A stretch of 64,000 bases of DNA from Nostoc spongiaeforme FACHB-130. Lineage in GTDB: Bacteria > Cyanobacteriota > Cyanobacteriia > Cyanobacteriales > Nostocaceae. Positions 17,795 through 26,814 of the stretch are shown here, in pieces. How positions within the stretch are numbered: position 1 is the first letter of the stretch; every line of letters begins with the position of its first letter. The stretch covers positions 175,953 to 239,952 of the forward strand of contig NZ_JACJTB010000005.1 in assembly GCF_014698475.1 (NCBI RefSeq). The letters are read 5' to 3'. A model generated the notes under the pieces. That model saw only the letters and a list, made by a program, of their open reading frames with translations. It ran no database searches and was not told the origin of the DNA. Both the position numbers and the translations under genes were made by a program.

Positions 17795-18529
17795 ATGAGA
17801 CAAGAACCTGTAATTGCCATTAAAAATCTAAATCATTACTATGGCAAAGGCTCACTAAAAAGACAGATTTTATTTGACATTAACCTGGAAATTTATCCAG
17901 GAGAAATTGTGATTATGACAGGCCCTTCTGGCTCAGGTAAAACAACATTACTGAGTTTGATAGGCGGTTTAAGGTCTGTCCAAGAAGGTAATTTAAAATT
18001 TTTGGGTGTAGAATTATTCGGATCTAGCCAAACTCAACTAGTACAAATTCGGCGCAACATTGGCTATATTTTTCAGGCGCATAACTTACTAGGATTTTTA
18101 ACTGCGCGGCAAAATGTTCAAATGGCAGTAGAACTAAATGATAAAGTCAGTCAAAATGATGCGATCGCCAAAGCAGAAACCATGCTAACTGCTGTTGGCT
18201 TAAAGAACCGAGTTAATTACTATCCTGATAACTTATCTGGGGGACAAAAACAAAGAGTTGCGATCGCTCGCGCCCTAGTGAACAATCCGCCACTAGTCTT
18301 AGCAGACGAACCTACCGCCGCCTTAGATAAACAATCAGGACGTGATGTTGTAGAAATTATGCAGCGTCTCGCCAAAGAACAAGGAACTTCCATTTTGTTA
18401 GTGACACACGACAACCGGATTTTAGACATAGCTGATCGGATTGTCGAAATGGAAGACGGTCTTTTAGCGCGGGACTCCCAAAGCGCCGTCATTAGTTACG
18501 ATGCTGGAGCATGGAGCGAAAAACCTTGA
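17795..18529 (+). CDS. devA: DevA, ATPase of heterocyst glycolipid ABC exporter
   Basis: 244 residues from the ATG at 17795 (MRQEPVIAIKNL); a TTG nine codons earlier is an alternative. All ATPase motifs are intact: Walker A GPSGSGKTT near residue 46, Q-loop FQAHNL, signature LSGGQKQRVAIARALV, Walker B PLVLADEPTAALD and the H-loop THD. It is a LolD/MacB-type ATPase and powers DevBC. A 293-base gap of AT-rich DNA separates it from devC; part of it (17595-17730) contains AGAATTC/GAATTCT-type repeats common in Nostoc spacers. Confidence 0.93.
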   Translation: MRQEPVIAIKNLNHYYGKGSLKRQILFDINLEIYPGEIVIMTGPSGSGKTTLLSLIGGLRSVQEGNLKFLGVELFGSSQTQLVQIRRNIGYIFQAHNLLGFLTARQNVQMAVELNDKVSQNDAIAKAETMLTAVGLKNRVNYYPDNLSGGQKQRVAIARALVNNPPLVLADEPTAALDKQSGRDVVEIMQRLAKEQGTSILLVTHDNRILDIADRIVEMEDGLLARDSQSAVISYDAGAWSEKP

Positions 18530-18693
18530 AAAATTTAGAAGTCAGAATTCAGCACTCAGAAGCAATTTATGAGGGATTTACAGCGTTTCTCGGTTGAGTG
18601 CAGTACAGGTAGATAAGGAACAGAGGCGCTTAGGCTAGAAGCTAGAGGCTAGAGGCTAGGGAAATATACCTCATTGGATGAAAACCGCTATAT

Positions 18694-18966
18694 GTCATCA
18701 TGGTCAATAACTCAATTCACAAAGGTGGAGATGTTGAAAAACTCATCGAATCTACCGAAGCTAAATTGATTTATTTACCACCATATTCTCCTGCTTTTTT
18801 CTCCATTGAAAATTGTTGGTCACAGATTAAAAATATACTCTGTTCTCTCGATGCTAGGAGTTATCCTAATTTAGCCACAGCCATTGAAACTGCTTTTAGC
18901 CAAATCTCTTTAGATGATATTTACAACTGGTTCGCTCATTGTTGTTATTGTAGTTCACTAGACTAA
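18694..18966 (+). pseudogene. IS630-family transposase remnant (C-terminal fragment)
   Basis: About 90 residues corresponding to the C-terminal third of an IS630/Tc1-type DDE transposase: the DNLSIHKG block survives as VNNSIHKGGDVEKLI, followed by LIYLPPYSPAFFSIENCWSQIKN, whose E is the last residue of the DDE triad, and the tail NWFAHCCYCSSLD. The first two catalytic Asp are missing: the first lies in the absent part, and the Asp of the DN motif has become Val. No terminal repeats of a complete element were found. It marks an old insertion at the joint between devBCA and the HEP-type island. Confidence 0.85.
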
Positions 18967-19166
18967 GAAACGCTAAGTAAGTCGGTGGGAAAAAATAAAA
19001 CTAAGTTAAGACAGGTAAACACAGCTAATATCTTCTTTCTTCCTGCTTCCTTCCTTGTCATAACGGTAATTTTTAACATTGAGCTACTTATATTATCCGT
19101 ACTGAATGCTAAATACAAAAGATTTAACATAGTCTGGTTGTCCAGATAAAGTAGTCATTATTTTTC

Positions 19167-19466
19167 CTATTTTAACATCCCATAAATATTAACCGGAGAT
19201 TTAGACGCGGTAGCGGCTTCCCGTAATCCTTCGGAGAACCCGAAGGGTAGGATACGTAGATAAACGCGGATGAATCTGTATTTTATACAAATAAAAATTG
19301 CTCTAGTTTGACTATCTGTAATAAACGTAACAGCAAAAACTTTACCTACCGTTATCGGTTTTTTTAGAATGTCTCCCGATGGTAGTTTTGATGATGTTTT
19401 GCTGTCTAAATCTCTACCTACTTTGAGTTTCTCGATTACCTGTTCTAGTTCTCTGAGGTAATTCAT
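19167..19466 (-). CDS. Hypothetical protein, C-terminus formed by repeat sequence
   Basis: A 99-residue minus-strand frame. Residues 1-45 (MNYLRELEQVIEKLKVGRD...) look protein-like and helical, but the last 35 codons run through a palindromic Nostoc-type repeat (19195-19275). I recognise no family. It may be the remains of a gene disrupted by the repeat, or not a gene. The start ATG is at 19466, divergent from the cytidylyltransferase gene at 19697. Confidence 0.3.
   Translation of the reverse strand: MNYLRELEQVIEKLKVGRDLDSKTSSKLPSGDILKKPITVGKVFAVTFITDSQTRAIFICIKYRFIRVYLRILPFGFSEGLREAATASKSPVNIYGMLK
19190..19285. repeat. Nested palindromic repeats
   Basis: The sequence AACCGGAGATTTAGACGCG, a palindromic block containing GCGGCTTCCCG and CGGAGAACCCGAAGGG, then GTAGATAAACGCGGATGAA. 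The outer parts match the repeat ATAAACGCGGATG, found inverted at about 35488-35525 as CATCCGCGTTTATCTGCGG. The centre matches the core of the element at 13856-13884. This looks like one repeat inserted into another, with part of the target duplicated. Confidence 0.6.
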
Positions 19467-19696
19467 ATTACACTTATCAATCCCCTCTGAGCTGAATCAT
19501 TATATAAAAACTATTCATCAACCTTTTACACATCTAAGATTTTAATTTACTTTTTCTTCATACAAGTAGCAAAAATTCTAGTTAGATTATGTACGGAGAA
19601 AAACAGAGCAAAGACAAATTCTCCCCAACCAAGTGCATCCTCTTCATCTCCAGAAAATAAAAATAATAATTCCCTACAAATCTCCGAGGTAATTGC

Positions 19697-20470
19697 ATGA
19701 AAGCGGTGATTTTGGCTGGTGGACTTGGTACACGCCTCAGTGAAGAAACCAGTATCAGACCAAAGCCAATGGTTGAAATTGGTGGTAAACCAATTCTTTG
19801 GCACATCATGAAAACTTATTCTGCCCACGGCATTAATGATTTTATTATTTGTTGTGGTTACAAAGGTTACGTGATCAAGGAGTATTTTGCTAATTACTTT
19901 CTGCACATGTCAGATGTAACTTTTGATATGCGTTTTAACCAAATGAATGTACATTCTGGTTATGCAGAACCTTGGCGTGTAACATTAGTCAACACTGGCG
20001 ATAGTACCATGACTGGTGGACGCTTAAAAAGAGTTGCTGAACATGTAGGAAATGACACTTTCTGCTTTACTTATGGTGATGGTGTGAGTGATATAAATAT
20101 CACCGAGCTAATTAAATTTCACAAACAACAAAAAACATTAGCGACACTCACAGCAGTACAACCAGCCGGACGTTTTGGCGCTATTTCTTTAGAACAAGAG
20201 CAAACAAAAATCACCAGCTTTCGTGAGAAACGCGACGGTGAAGGTGCTTGGGTAAATGGTGGTTATTTTATCCTAGAACCAGATGTTATCGATTTAATTG
20301 CGGATGACAGCACCGTTTGGGAGAAAGAACCATTAGAAAAGTTAGCTGACATGGAACAGTTATCTGCTTTTAAACATAATGGTTTTTGGCAGCCAATGGA
20401 TACTTTACGCGATAAAAATCATCTCGAAGAACTATGGCAGAGTGGTAAAGCTCCTTGGCAAATATGGTAA
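19697..20470 (+). CDS. rfbF: Glucose-1-phosphate cytidylyltransferase
   Basis: 257 residues. The nucleotidyltransferase signature [38 protein letters not shown] is at the N-terminus; YGDGVSDIN (metal site) near residue 131 and [19 protein letters not shown] are specific to the RfbF group, which makes CDP-glucose from CTP and glucose-1-phosphate. First gene of a long plus-strand polysaccharide run; by gene order it matches the start of the Anabaena 7120 HEP island (alr2825 as I recall). No CDP-glucose 4,6-dehydratase of the usual RfbG type is in the window, so the fate of CDP-glucose here is unclear. Confidence 0.93.
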   Translation: MKAVILAGGLGTRLSEETSIRPKPMVEIGGKPILWHIMKTYSAHGINDFIICCGYKGYVIKEYFANYFLHMSDVTFDMRFNQMNVHSGYAEPWRVTLVNTGDSTMTGGRLKRVAEHVGNDTFCFTYGDGVSDINITELIKFHKQQKTLATLTAVQPAGRFGAISLEQEQTKITSFREKRDGEGAWVNGGYFILEPDVIDLIADDSTVWEKEPLEKLADMEQLSAFKHNGFWQPMDTLRDKNHLEELWQSGKAPWQIW

Positions 20471-20553
20471 GAAGTATGAAGTGTGAAGTGTCAAGTATGA
20501 AATTTCATCCTCAAGCTTCTACTTTCAGCTTTTTGACAAATGACAAATGACAA

Positions 20554-21780
20554 ATGACAAATAACATGTACGATTTTGCGATTGTCGGCGGTGGCATAGT
20601 AGGCTTATCAACAGCGATGGCCTTGGGTAAACGCTATCCACAAGCACGCATTTTAGTATTAGAAAAAGAAAGCAACTGGGCATTTCACCAAACCGGCAAT
20701 AATAGCGGGGTAATTCACTCTGGCATTTACTACAAACCAGGGAGTTTTAAAGCTAAATTTTGCCGTGATGGTAGTCGCTCGATGGTGGAATTCTGCCAAG
20801 AGTATGGAATTGACCATGAAATTTGCGGTAAAGTTATTGTTGCTACCGATGAACAAGAACTACCACGTTTAGAAAATCTCTATCAACGTGGTTTAGAAAA
20901 TAACTTAAAAGTCCAGAAAATCAGCCCAGAAGAGGTAAAAGAAATTGAACCTCATGTGAGCTGTGTGGCTGGCATTCGGGTATTTTCAACTGGTATTGTT
21001 AATTACAAGCAAGTTTGTTTAAAATACGCCCAATTAATTGAAAATCAAGGTGGAGATTTACGCCTCAATACCAAAGTATTGAAAATCTCTGCGAGTGGGA
21101 AAAATCAAGTACTAGAAACTAATCAAGGCAACTTTGAAACGAAATTTATCATCAATTGTGCCGGATTGCATAGCGATCGCATTGCTAAGTTAGGTGGAGT
21201 CGAACCCAAAGCGAAAATCGTACCGTTCCGGGGCGAATATTACGAACTCATCCCAGAAAAACGGTATCTGGTAAAAACCCTAATTTACCCAGTACCTAAC
21301 CCTGATTTTCCCTTCCTGGGCGTTCACTTTACCAAAATGATTGATGGTACAGTTCATGCTGGCCCCAACGCCGTTCTCAGCCTCAAGCGCGAAGGTTACA
21401 AAAAAACCGACTTTGACTTGAAGGATTTTGCAGAAGTCATGACTTACCCCGGTTTCTGGAAGCTTGCAGCTAAACATGCTGATGAAGGAATCCAAGAAAT
21501 CATTCGTTCCTTTAGCAAAGCAGCATTTGTCAGAAGTTTGCAAAAACTGATTCCTGAAGTTCAAGCCGAAGATTTAGTTCCCACCCACGCGGGAGTCCGC
21601 GCCCAAGCTTTAATGGATGACGGCAAACTAGTAGATGACTTTTTGATCATTCCTGGTCAAAATTCCATTCATGTCTGCAATGCACCTTCACCCGCAGCCA
21701 CATCTTCTTTAGAAATTGGCAAAGCGATCGCTTCTCAAGTTCCCCAACAATCCCATCTTGAAGCTGTAATTGTTGCATAA
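20554..21780 (+). CDS. LhgO-type FAD-dependent L-2-hydroxyglutarate oxidase family protein
   Basis: 408 residues, D-amino-acid-oxidase fold. The FAD site FAIVGGGIVGLSTAMALG is at residues 8-25; HQTGNNSGVIHSGIYYKPGS near residue 45 is characteristic of LhgO (YgaF), as is VPFRGEYYELIPEKR and VHFTKMIDGTVHAGPNA. The classic reaction oxidises L-2-hydroxyglutarate to 2-oxoglutarate. Its place in an envelope polysaccharide island, next to sugar enzymes and two 2-oxoglutarate-dependent dioxygenase genes, is unexpected; it may act on a sugar-derived hydroxy acid instead. ATG at 20554 or 20566 (MYDFAIVGGG); the DNA just upstream is a TGACAAA tandem repeat that enters the first codons. Confidence 0.88.
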   Translation: MTNNMYDFAIVGGGIVGLSTAMALGKRYPQARILVLEKESNWAFHQTGNNSGVIHSGIYYKPGSFKAKFCRDGSRSMVEFCQEYGIDHEICGKVIVATDEQELPRLENLYQRGLENNLKVQKISPEEVKEIEPHVSCVAGIRVFSTGIVNYKQVCLKYAQLIENQGGDLRLNTKVLKISASGKNQVLETNQGNFETKFIINCAGLHSDRIAKLGGVEPKAKIVPFRGEYYELIPEKRYLVKTLIYPVPNPDFPFLGVHFTKMIDGTVHAGPNAVLSLKREGYKKTDFDLKDFAEVMTYPGFWKLAAKHADEGIQEIIRSFSKAAFVRSLQKLIPEVQAEDLVPTHAGVRAQALMDDGKLVDDFLIIPGQNSIHVCNAPSPAATSSLEIGKAIASQVPQQSHLEAVIVA

Positions 21781-21834
21781 GTATTGGGAGTGGGGAGTGG
21801 CGTAAATATATTACAGTCCCGGAAAATGCGTCAA

Positions 21835-21870
21835 AGTCCCCCTTTTTAAGGGGGATTTAGGGGTATCTCA
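21835..21870. repeat. Hairpin repeat with CCCCC/GGGGG arms
   Basis: AGTCCCCCTTTTTAAGGGGGA, followed by TTTAGGGG, is a repeat of Nostocales spacers that can form a hairpin. It lies between the oxidase and epimerase genes. Confidence 0.6.
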
Positions 21871-21956
21871 AATGTCTTACTAGCAAATAGAGGGCTTTTA
21901 AAACATTCTCTGACTCCTGAATTCTTACCTCAAAACTTTTAAAGGAATTTCCACAA

Positions 21957-22985
21957 ATGAAAATATTAATAACCGGAACAGAAGGCTACCTAGGTTCTTT
22001 ATTGCCTCCTCTGCTAATTGAACGTGGTCATGAAGTCATCGGTGTTGATACAGGCTTTTATAAAGTTGGTTGGCTATACAACGGTACAGAAATTACCGCT
22101 AAAACCCTCAACAAAGATATCCGCCACATCACCCCAGAAGATTTAGAAGGTGTAGAAGCAGTTGTTCACATGGCGGAACTATCCAACGACCCCACTGGAC
22201 AACTAGCACCCAATATTACCTACGAAATCAATCATTTAGGTTCTGTACGCCTTGCTAACTTAGCAAAAACAATGGGTGTGCGACGCTTCGTCTATATGTC
22301 TTCGTGTAGTGTTTATGGTGTTGCTACCGAAGGCGATGTGACAGAAGAATCTCCTATCAATCCCCAAACTGCTTACGCAGAATGTAAAACCCTCGTTGAA
22401 CGCGATGTTAGACCCCTGGCGGATGATGATTTTTCCCCAACATTCATGCGGAACGCCACAGCTTTTGGTGCTTCTCCTAGAATGCGGTTTGACATCGTAT
22501 TAAACAACCTCGCAGGTTTAGCCTGGACAAGTAAAGAAATTAAAATGACCAGCGATGGTACACCTTGGCGGCCATTAGTCCACGCATTAGATATTTGTAA
22601 AGCCATTATCTGCGCCTTAGAAGCACCACGCGACCTTGTACACAATCAAATATTTAATGTTGGTGATACCAGTAATAACTATCGAGTCAAAGAAATTGCT
22701 GAAATTATTGCTGATGCTTTTCCCGGCTGTAAATTAAGCTTTGGTCAAAATGGCGCTGATAACCGCAGTTATCGCGTATCCTTCGAGAAAATTAACAGCA
22801 TTCTCCCTGGCTTCAAATGTGATTGGAACGCCCATTTAGGCGCACAACAATTATTTAACTTATTCAGTCAAATTGATATGACTGAAGACACCTTCTTATT
22901 TAGAGGATTTACTCGCTTAAAGCAGCTAGAATATCTCATCCGCACCGAACAAATTGACAAAGATTTCTTCTGGACTAAAAAGTAA
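21957..22985 (+). CDS. NAD-dependent epimerase/dehydratase (extended SDR)
   Basis: 342 residues with the Rossmann motif GTEGYLGS at residues 7-14 and the SDR catalytic set: Ser in MSSCSVYG near residue 118 and Tyr-x3-Lys in TAYAECKTLVE near 138. These are the features of nucleotide-sugar epimerases or 4,6-dehydratases, acting on a CDP-, UDP- or dTDP-sugar in the cytoplasm. It is not the usual RfbG CDP-glucose dehydratase. Its partners here (RfbF, an RmlC-like epimerase, an SAF-domain oxidoreductase) suggest one pathway to an unusual sugar of the envelope polysaccharide. Confidence 0.9.
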   Translation: MKILITGTEGYLGSLLPPLLIERGHEVIGVDTGFYKVGWLYNGTEITAKTLNKDIRHITPEDLEGVEAVVHMAELSNDPTGQLAPNITYEINHLGSVRLANLAKTMGVRRFVYMSSCSVYGVATEGDVTEESPINPQTAYAECKTLVERDVRPLADDDFSPTFMRNATAFGASPRMRFDIVLNNLAGLAWTSKEIKMTSDGTPWRPLVHALDICKAIICALEAPRDLVHNQIFNVGDTSNNYRVKEIAEIIADAFPGCKLSFGQNGADNRSYRVSFEKINSILPGFKCDWNAHLGAQQLFNLFSQIDMTEDTFLFRGFTRLKQLEYLIRTEQIDKDFFWTKK

Positions 22986-23004
22986 GTTCAAATATTAACA
23001 AAGT

Positions 23005-23039
23005 GATATACTCGACTTCTTAAAGAAGTCGGGTATATC
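23005..23039. repeat. Palindromic repeat, GACTTCTT family, diverged copy
   Basis: GATATAC and GTATATC flank CGACTTCTT-A-AAGAAGTCG, a near-perfect hairpin right after the epimerase gene. Closely related copies are at 28294-28326, 42325-42353 and 43745-43777, with a decayed one near 32041-32071. It could act as a terminator-like or mRNA-stabilising structure. Confidence 0.75.
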
Positions 23040-23093
23040 AAAATTCAGTCAATTTTAATTAGAGTAAACATTATCCCGTGATATTAGCGAAAA

Positions 23094-24137
23094 ATGAATA
23101 AATTACTCACCATTGCCATTCCTACATATAACCGGGCTGAATTACTGGATAAACAGTTATTATGGCTAGGAAAAGCAATTCAAGGTTTTGAATCTGAATG
23201 TGAAATTTTAGTTTCTGATAACTGTTCTACAGATCATACTCAGGTTGTAATTCAGAAATGGCAAGCAAAACTGAGTAATATCACCTTTAGGTCGAATAGA
23301 AATCCTGAAAACTTAGGCGTAATGCGGAATATTATGTATTGCCTAAGTTCTGCGACAACTAAATATGTTTGGACAATTGGAGATGATGATCCAATTCAAG
23401 ATAGAGCTATTCCCTATGTGATTCACAAGCTCAAACAATATGAAGATTTAGGATTATTATTTCTCAATTTTTCTGGACGAAATAAAATTAACAATGAACC
23501 AGTTCATCCCCCGACAATTGTGGGTAATCGCTGGTTTGATGCTGATGCAGAAGATGGACAAGGAGATAGTAAAGCGATATTTGAGCATTGCTTTGCTAAA
23601 AGTGTTGGTGCAGTTATTTTTCTCACTGCTAGTATTTACCGCGCTGACTTAGTAAAACGTGCCTTACAAATTTGGCCGGATGCTGCAAGTAATTGGATAT
23701 CTTTAGCATATTTAGCTGGCTATTGTGCTGGACACGGCAAAATCATTGTCACTAAAGAAACTTATTTAGAATGTATTGTGGGTGTGAGTTATTGGCAAAA
23801 AGAGCCAAAATCTGCCCTTTTAATGCAATACAAACACATTCCCGAAGTAATTTTGAAACTAGAAGAATGTGGTTATTCTAAGCAATTTTGCAGACGGATG
23901 CTGTTACAAAATGGCAAAGAAGTTAATTTAAAAGTTTTCTTAGGTGCTTTAAGAAGATGGCCTGTATCTGCCATTAAAGTAGCGGTTCCGTTTGTTGCTT
24001 TAGTCAGTCTTTCGATGTTTGATGTGATGGCGTTGAAAGACTTGAAACTTGCCGAAGCTAACGAACCAACGCCACAAGAAGTACGAGGTACTAATAACAG
24101 GCGATCGCAACCCAAATCCATGATTAAAACCAAGTAG
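23094..24137 (+). CDS. Family-2 glycosyltransferase
   Basis: 347 residues. GT2 signatures: LTIAIPTYNRAELL at the N-terminus, VSDNCSTDHT near residue 40 and WTIGDDDPIQD near residue 92 (DDD metal site). The C-terminal region has a hydrophobic helix (VAVPFVALVSLSMFDVMAL) and a basic tail. It resembles abequosyltransferase-like GT2 enzymes that act on deoxysugars, which would fit the neighbouring nucleotide-sugar genes, but that detail is inference. It is followed after only eight bases by the first PhyH-type gene, so they are co-transcribed. Confidence 0.9.
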   Translation: MNKLLTIAIPTYNRAELLDKQLLWLGKAIQGFESECEILVSDNCSTDHTQVVIQKWQAKLSNITFRSNRNPENLGVMRNIMYCLSSATTKYVWTIGDDDPIQDRAIPYVIHKLKQYEDLGLLFLNFSGRNKINNEPVHPPTIVGNRWFDADAEDGQGDSKAIFEHCFAKSVGAVIFLTASIYRADLVKRALQIWPDAASNWISLAYLAGYCAGHGKIIVTKETYLECIVGVSYWQKEPKSALLMQYKHIPEVILKLEECGYSKQFCRRMLLQNGKEVNLKVFLGALRRWPVSAIKVAVPFVALVSLSMFDVMALKDLKLAEANEPTPQEVRGTNNRRSQPKSMIKTK

Positions 24138-24145
24138 TTATATAT

Positions 24146-24979
24146 ATGCTGAACACACTAAAAGGCAAAATGGCAACACTCAACTCAGAGTTAGCTTATA
24201 GAATGAGAATCTGGCAGCATACAGCCAAACTGCCAATACTAGAATCAGGCGATCGCTTGATTGTCGAAACTCTCAAACGAGAAGGTGCTTATGTAACTAC
24301 ACTCGCTGATTTAGGTTTACCATTCACTCAAGAAATGCTACAAGCTGCTAATCAACAATTAAGCAGAATGGCAGATATTAATAACGCGCATCTAAATGAG
24401 CGACTACCACAAATTTATACAGTCACAGATTTACCAGAATTTTATCAATGGGGAAGTAATAAAAGACTATTAAAGATAATTGAAAATTATTTAGGTTTAC
24501 CAGTTGCTTTTCACGGTGTACATTTACGCAAAGACTTTCCCAATGAACATCAATTTGGCACATTATTGTGGCATAAAGATTCCGAAGACCGCAAAATAGT
24601 GAAGGTAATTATTTATCTCCATGATGTTGAGAAAAAGCACGGCCCTTTTGAGTATATTCCTTTATCTTTAACATCATATACCCACTTAAATTCCTATCGA
24701 ATTGACCACAAGTTGCGTCAGTCTGGTTACTTAGGAATTAACGATGAACAAGTAGAAAAAATTATTCCCAAATCAGCTTGGCAATCTTGCACGGGGAAAG
24801 CAGGTACAGTTTTGATTGCAGATCCCAGAACTGCTTTACATCACGGTACTATCCGCACCGAAGCAAGGTCAGCACTATTTTTTGTTTATACAACTAACCC
24901 ACCCAAACGACCAGAACTTTGTACTCAATATTGGGATGACACTTTTCCCAAGCCAGAGATGCTGCAAGAAATTGCTTAG
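24146..24979 (+). CDS. PhyH-type Fe(II)/2-oxoglutarate dioxygenase-like protein, copy 1
   Basis: 277 residues. The likely iron ligands are in LLWHKDSED (HxD, near residue 149) and in ALHHGTIRTEARSALFF (distal His near residue 231, with the Arg that binds 2-oxoglutarate about ten residues on), the pattern of phytanoyl-CoA dioxygenase (PhyH) proteins. Such enzymes hydroxylate or otherwise oxidise small molecules and lipids. It is a tandem duplicate of the next gene, sharing blocks such as LIVETLKREGAYVTTLADLG and FHGVHLRKDFP. In a polysaccharide island it might modify a sugar, acyl group or lipid carrier; the substrate is unknown. Confidence 0.8.
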   Translation: MLNTLKGKMATLNSELAYRMRIWQHTAKLPILESGDRLIVETLKREGAYVTTLADLGLPFTQEMLQAANQQLSRMADINNAHLNERLPQIYTVTDLPEFYQWGSNKRLLKIIENYLGLPVAFHGVHLRKDFPNEHQFGTLLWHKDSEDRKIVKVIIYLHDVEKKHGPFEYIPLSLTSYTHLNSYRIDHKLRQSGYLGINDEQVEKIIPKSAWQSCTGKAGTVLIADPRTALHHGTIRTEARSALFFVYTTNPPKRPELCTQYWDDTFPKPEMLQEIA

Positions 24980-25056
24980 TGCTACATAGTATCACTCCAG
25001 GAATTGAGGAAATAAATTTCCAACTGTTGACTGACAATTTTCGACATCATAAGCTC

Positions 25057-25905
25057 ATGTTAAAAAAAATTAAATACAAAATATTTTCTCTATACTCCGA
25101 CTTAGTTTTTAACCTCAAACGTTGGCGACATACTAAAAATTTACCAGCATTAGAATCACGCGATCGCATAATCGTCGAAACTCTCAAACGAGACGGTGTT
25201 TATGTAACAACTTTGGCAGATTTGGGTTTAGATTTTAGTGCTGAACTACTCCAAGCTGCTAATTATCAATTGTCTCGGATACGAAATCCCAACAATGAAC
25301 ATTTAGCCGAAAAATGGCCGCACATTACCACAGTAACGGCTTTACCAGAATTTTCTCAATGGGCAACGCAAAAAAGATTGCTAAATATAATTGAAAATTA
25401 TATTGGCATACCTATCACTTTTCATGGTGTACATTTACGTCAAGATTTCCCTAGCGATCATCAATTCGGCACTTTACTATGGCATAGTGATGCTGAAGAC
25501 CGCCGCTTGATTAAAATCTTTGTTTGTCTGCATGATGTAGAAGAAAAAACCGGGCCTTTTCAATACATTCCCCGTTCTTTAACTCCTCTATTTAGTCTGA
25601 AATATTGGCGACTTTATTATCATCTTTTCAAGTCAAGCTATATGGGGATTGATAATGAAATTGTCAAAACAATCATACCTCAATCAGCTTGGAAATCTTG
25701 TCCAGGGCCAGCAGGTACAGTCATTTTTGTAGATACCAAAAATACTTTACATCATGGCACTGTACGCAGCGAAACACGCTCAACTCTGTTCTTTTGCTAC
25801 ACAGCTAATCCTCCCGAAAGACCAGACCTGTGTACACAATTTTGGAATGATACTCATCCCAGGGCTGAAGTGACTGTATCTGAAGTTGAAAAAACTTTAG
25901 TTTAA
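25057..25905 (+). CDS. PhyH-type Fe(II)/2-oxoglutarate dioxygenase-like protein, copy 2
   Basis: 282 residues from the ATG at 25057, chosen because MLKKIKYKIFSLYSDLVFNL aligns with the start of copy 1; the frame also runs back to a GTG at 24979. The metal-site motifs are again present: LLWHSDAED (HxD) and TLHHGTVRSETRSTLFF. Similarity to copy 1 covers the whole length, so this is a tandem duplication followed by divergence. Both copies keep the predicted ligands, which suggests both are active and perhaps differ in substrate. Confidence 0.8.
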   Translation: MLKKIKYKIFSLYSDLVFNLKRWRHTKNLPALESRDRIIVETLKRDGVYVTTLADLGLDFSAELLQAANYQLSRIRNPNNEHLAEKWPHITTVTALPEFSQWATQKRLLNIIENYIGIPITFHGVHLRQDFPSDHQFGTLLWHSDAEDRRLIKIFVCLHDVEEKTGPFQYIPRSLTPLFSLKYWRLYYHLFKSSYMGIDNEIVKTIIPQSAWKSCPGPAGTVIFVDTKNTLHHGTVRSETRSTLFFCYTANPPERPDLCTQFWNDTHPRAEVTVSEVEKTLV

Positions 25906-26098
25906 CAAAGTAAGTAAGAATTCAGAACTCATAAGTCAGAAGTAATACCCTGAAATTGTCGAAGGATGAGAATTTAAAATCTATCCAGGATAATTGATGC
26001 TTAAATTTATGAATTTTTCCTGATTTTTTAAGTATTTTTAGTACTGATTTATAGCTCCTAAGTTCTGAAAAATTTAAACATTAATATTGAGGTAATTC

Positions 26099-26668
26099 AT
26101 GATTTTTACAGCTACAAGTCTTCAAGATGCTTACATTATTGACTTAGAAGAAAGAAACGATCATCGCGGTTTTTTTGCCAGATATTTTTGCGCTCAAGAA
26201 TTTGAAGCCCACGGTTTAAAACCAGTAGTTGCTCAATGTAATTTATCTTATAACTATAAAAAAGGTACTCTACGGGGAATGCACTATCAACTCCACCCCG
26301 CAGCCGAAACAAAATTAGTGCGCTGTACTAAAGGGGCAATTTACGACGTAATTATTGATATGCGTCCTAATTCACCAACATTTTTACAGCATATTGGTGT
26401 GGAATTAACCGCCGAAAACCATCGGGCTTTATACGTTCCTGAAATGTTTGCTCATGGTTATCAAGCACTGACAGATGACGCAGAAGTTATCTATCAAGTT
26501 GGTGAGTTTTATACACCAGGATATGAGCGTGGCTTACGCTATAATGACCCATTTTTCAATATTGAATGGCCTGTAGAAGTTACAGAAATTTCTGAGAAAG
26601 ATTTGAATTGGCCATTGTTGAGTATGATGCGTGTCGGAGAAGCTGAAGCTGTTTCAGCAAGTGTATAA
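26099..26668 (+). CDS. rfbC: RmlC-type dTDP-4-dehydrorhamnose 3,5-epimerase family protein
   Basis: 189 residues, cupin fold. Family motifs: DHRGFFARYFCAQEF near residue 22, NLSYNYKKGTLRGMHYQ near 50 (catalytic His in GMHYQ), LVRCTKGAIYDVIIDMR near 75, and YVPEMFAHGYQ near 118. The classic reaction is 3,5-epimerisation of a 4-keto-6-deoxy nucleotide sugar. With RfbF in the cluster, the substrate may be CDP-linked rather than dTDP-linked. It matches the RmlC-like member of the Anabaena HEP island (alr2830 as I recall). Confidence 0.9.
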   Translation: MIFTATSLQDAYIIDLEERNDHRGFFARYFCAQEFEAHGLKPVVAQCNLSYNYKKGTLRGMHYQLHPAAETKLVRCTKGAIYDVIIDMRPNSPTFLQHIGVELTAENHRALYVPEMFAHGYQALTDDAEVIYQVGEFYTPGYERGLRYNDPFFNIEWPVEVTEISEKDLNWPLLSMMRVGEAEAVSASV

Positions 26669-26814
26669 GTAAGTCGGTGCAAATCAAACTAACTAGTTAA
26701 GGTTGTCATTGGTCATTTGTCATTAGTAAAGTAATGAGACATATTTATGCTGATGATTGAGTTAATAGTTGATATTAACTGCCGATAATTTAGCGATATT
26801 CAAAGAGGAATTTC

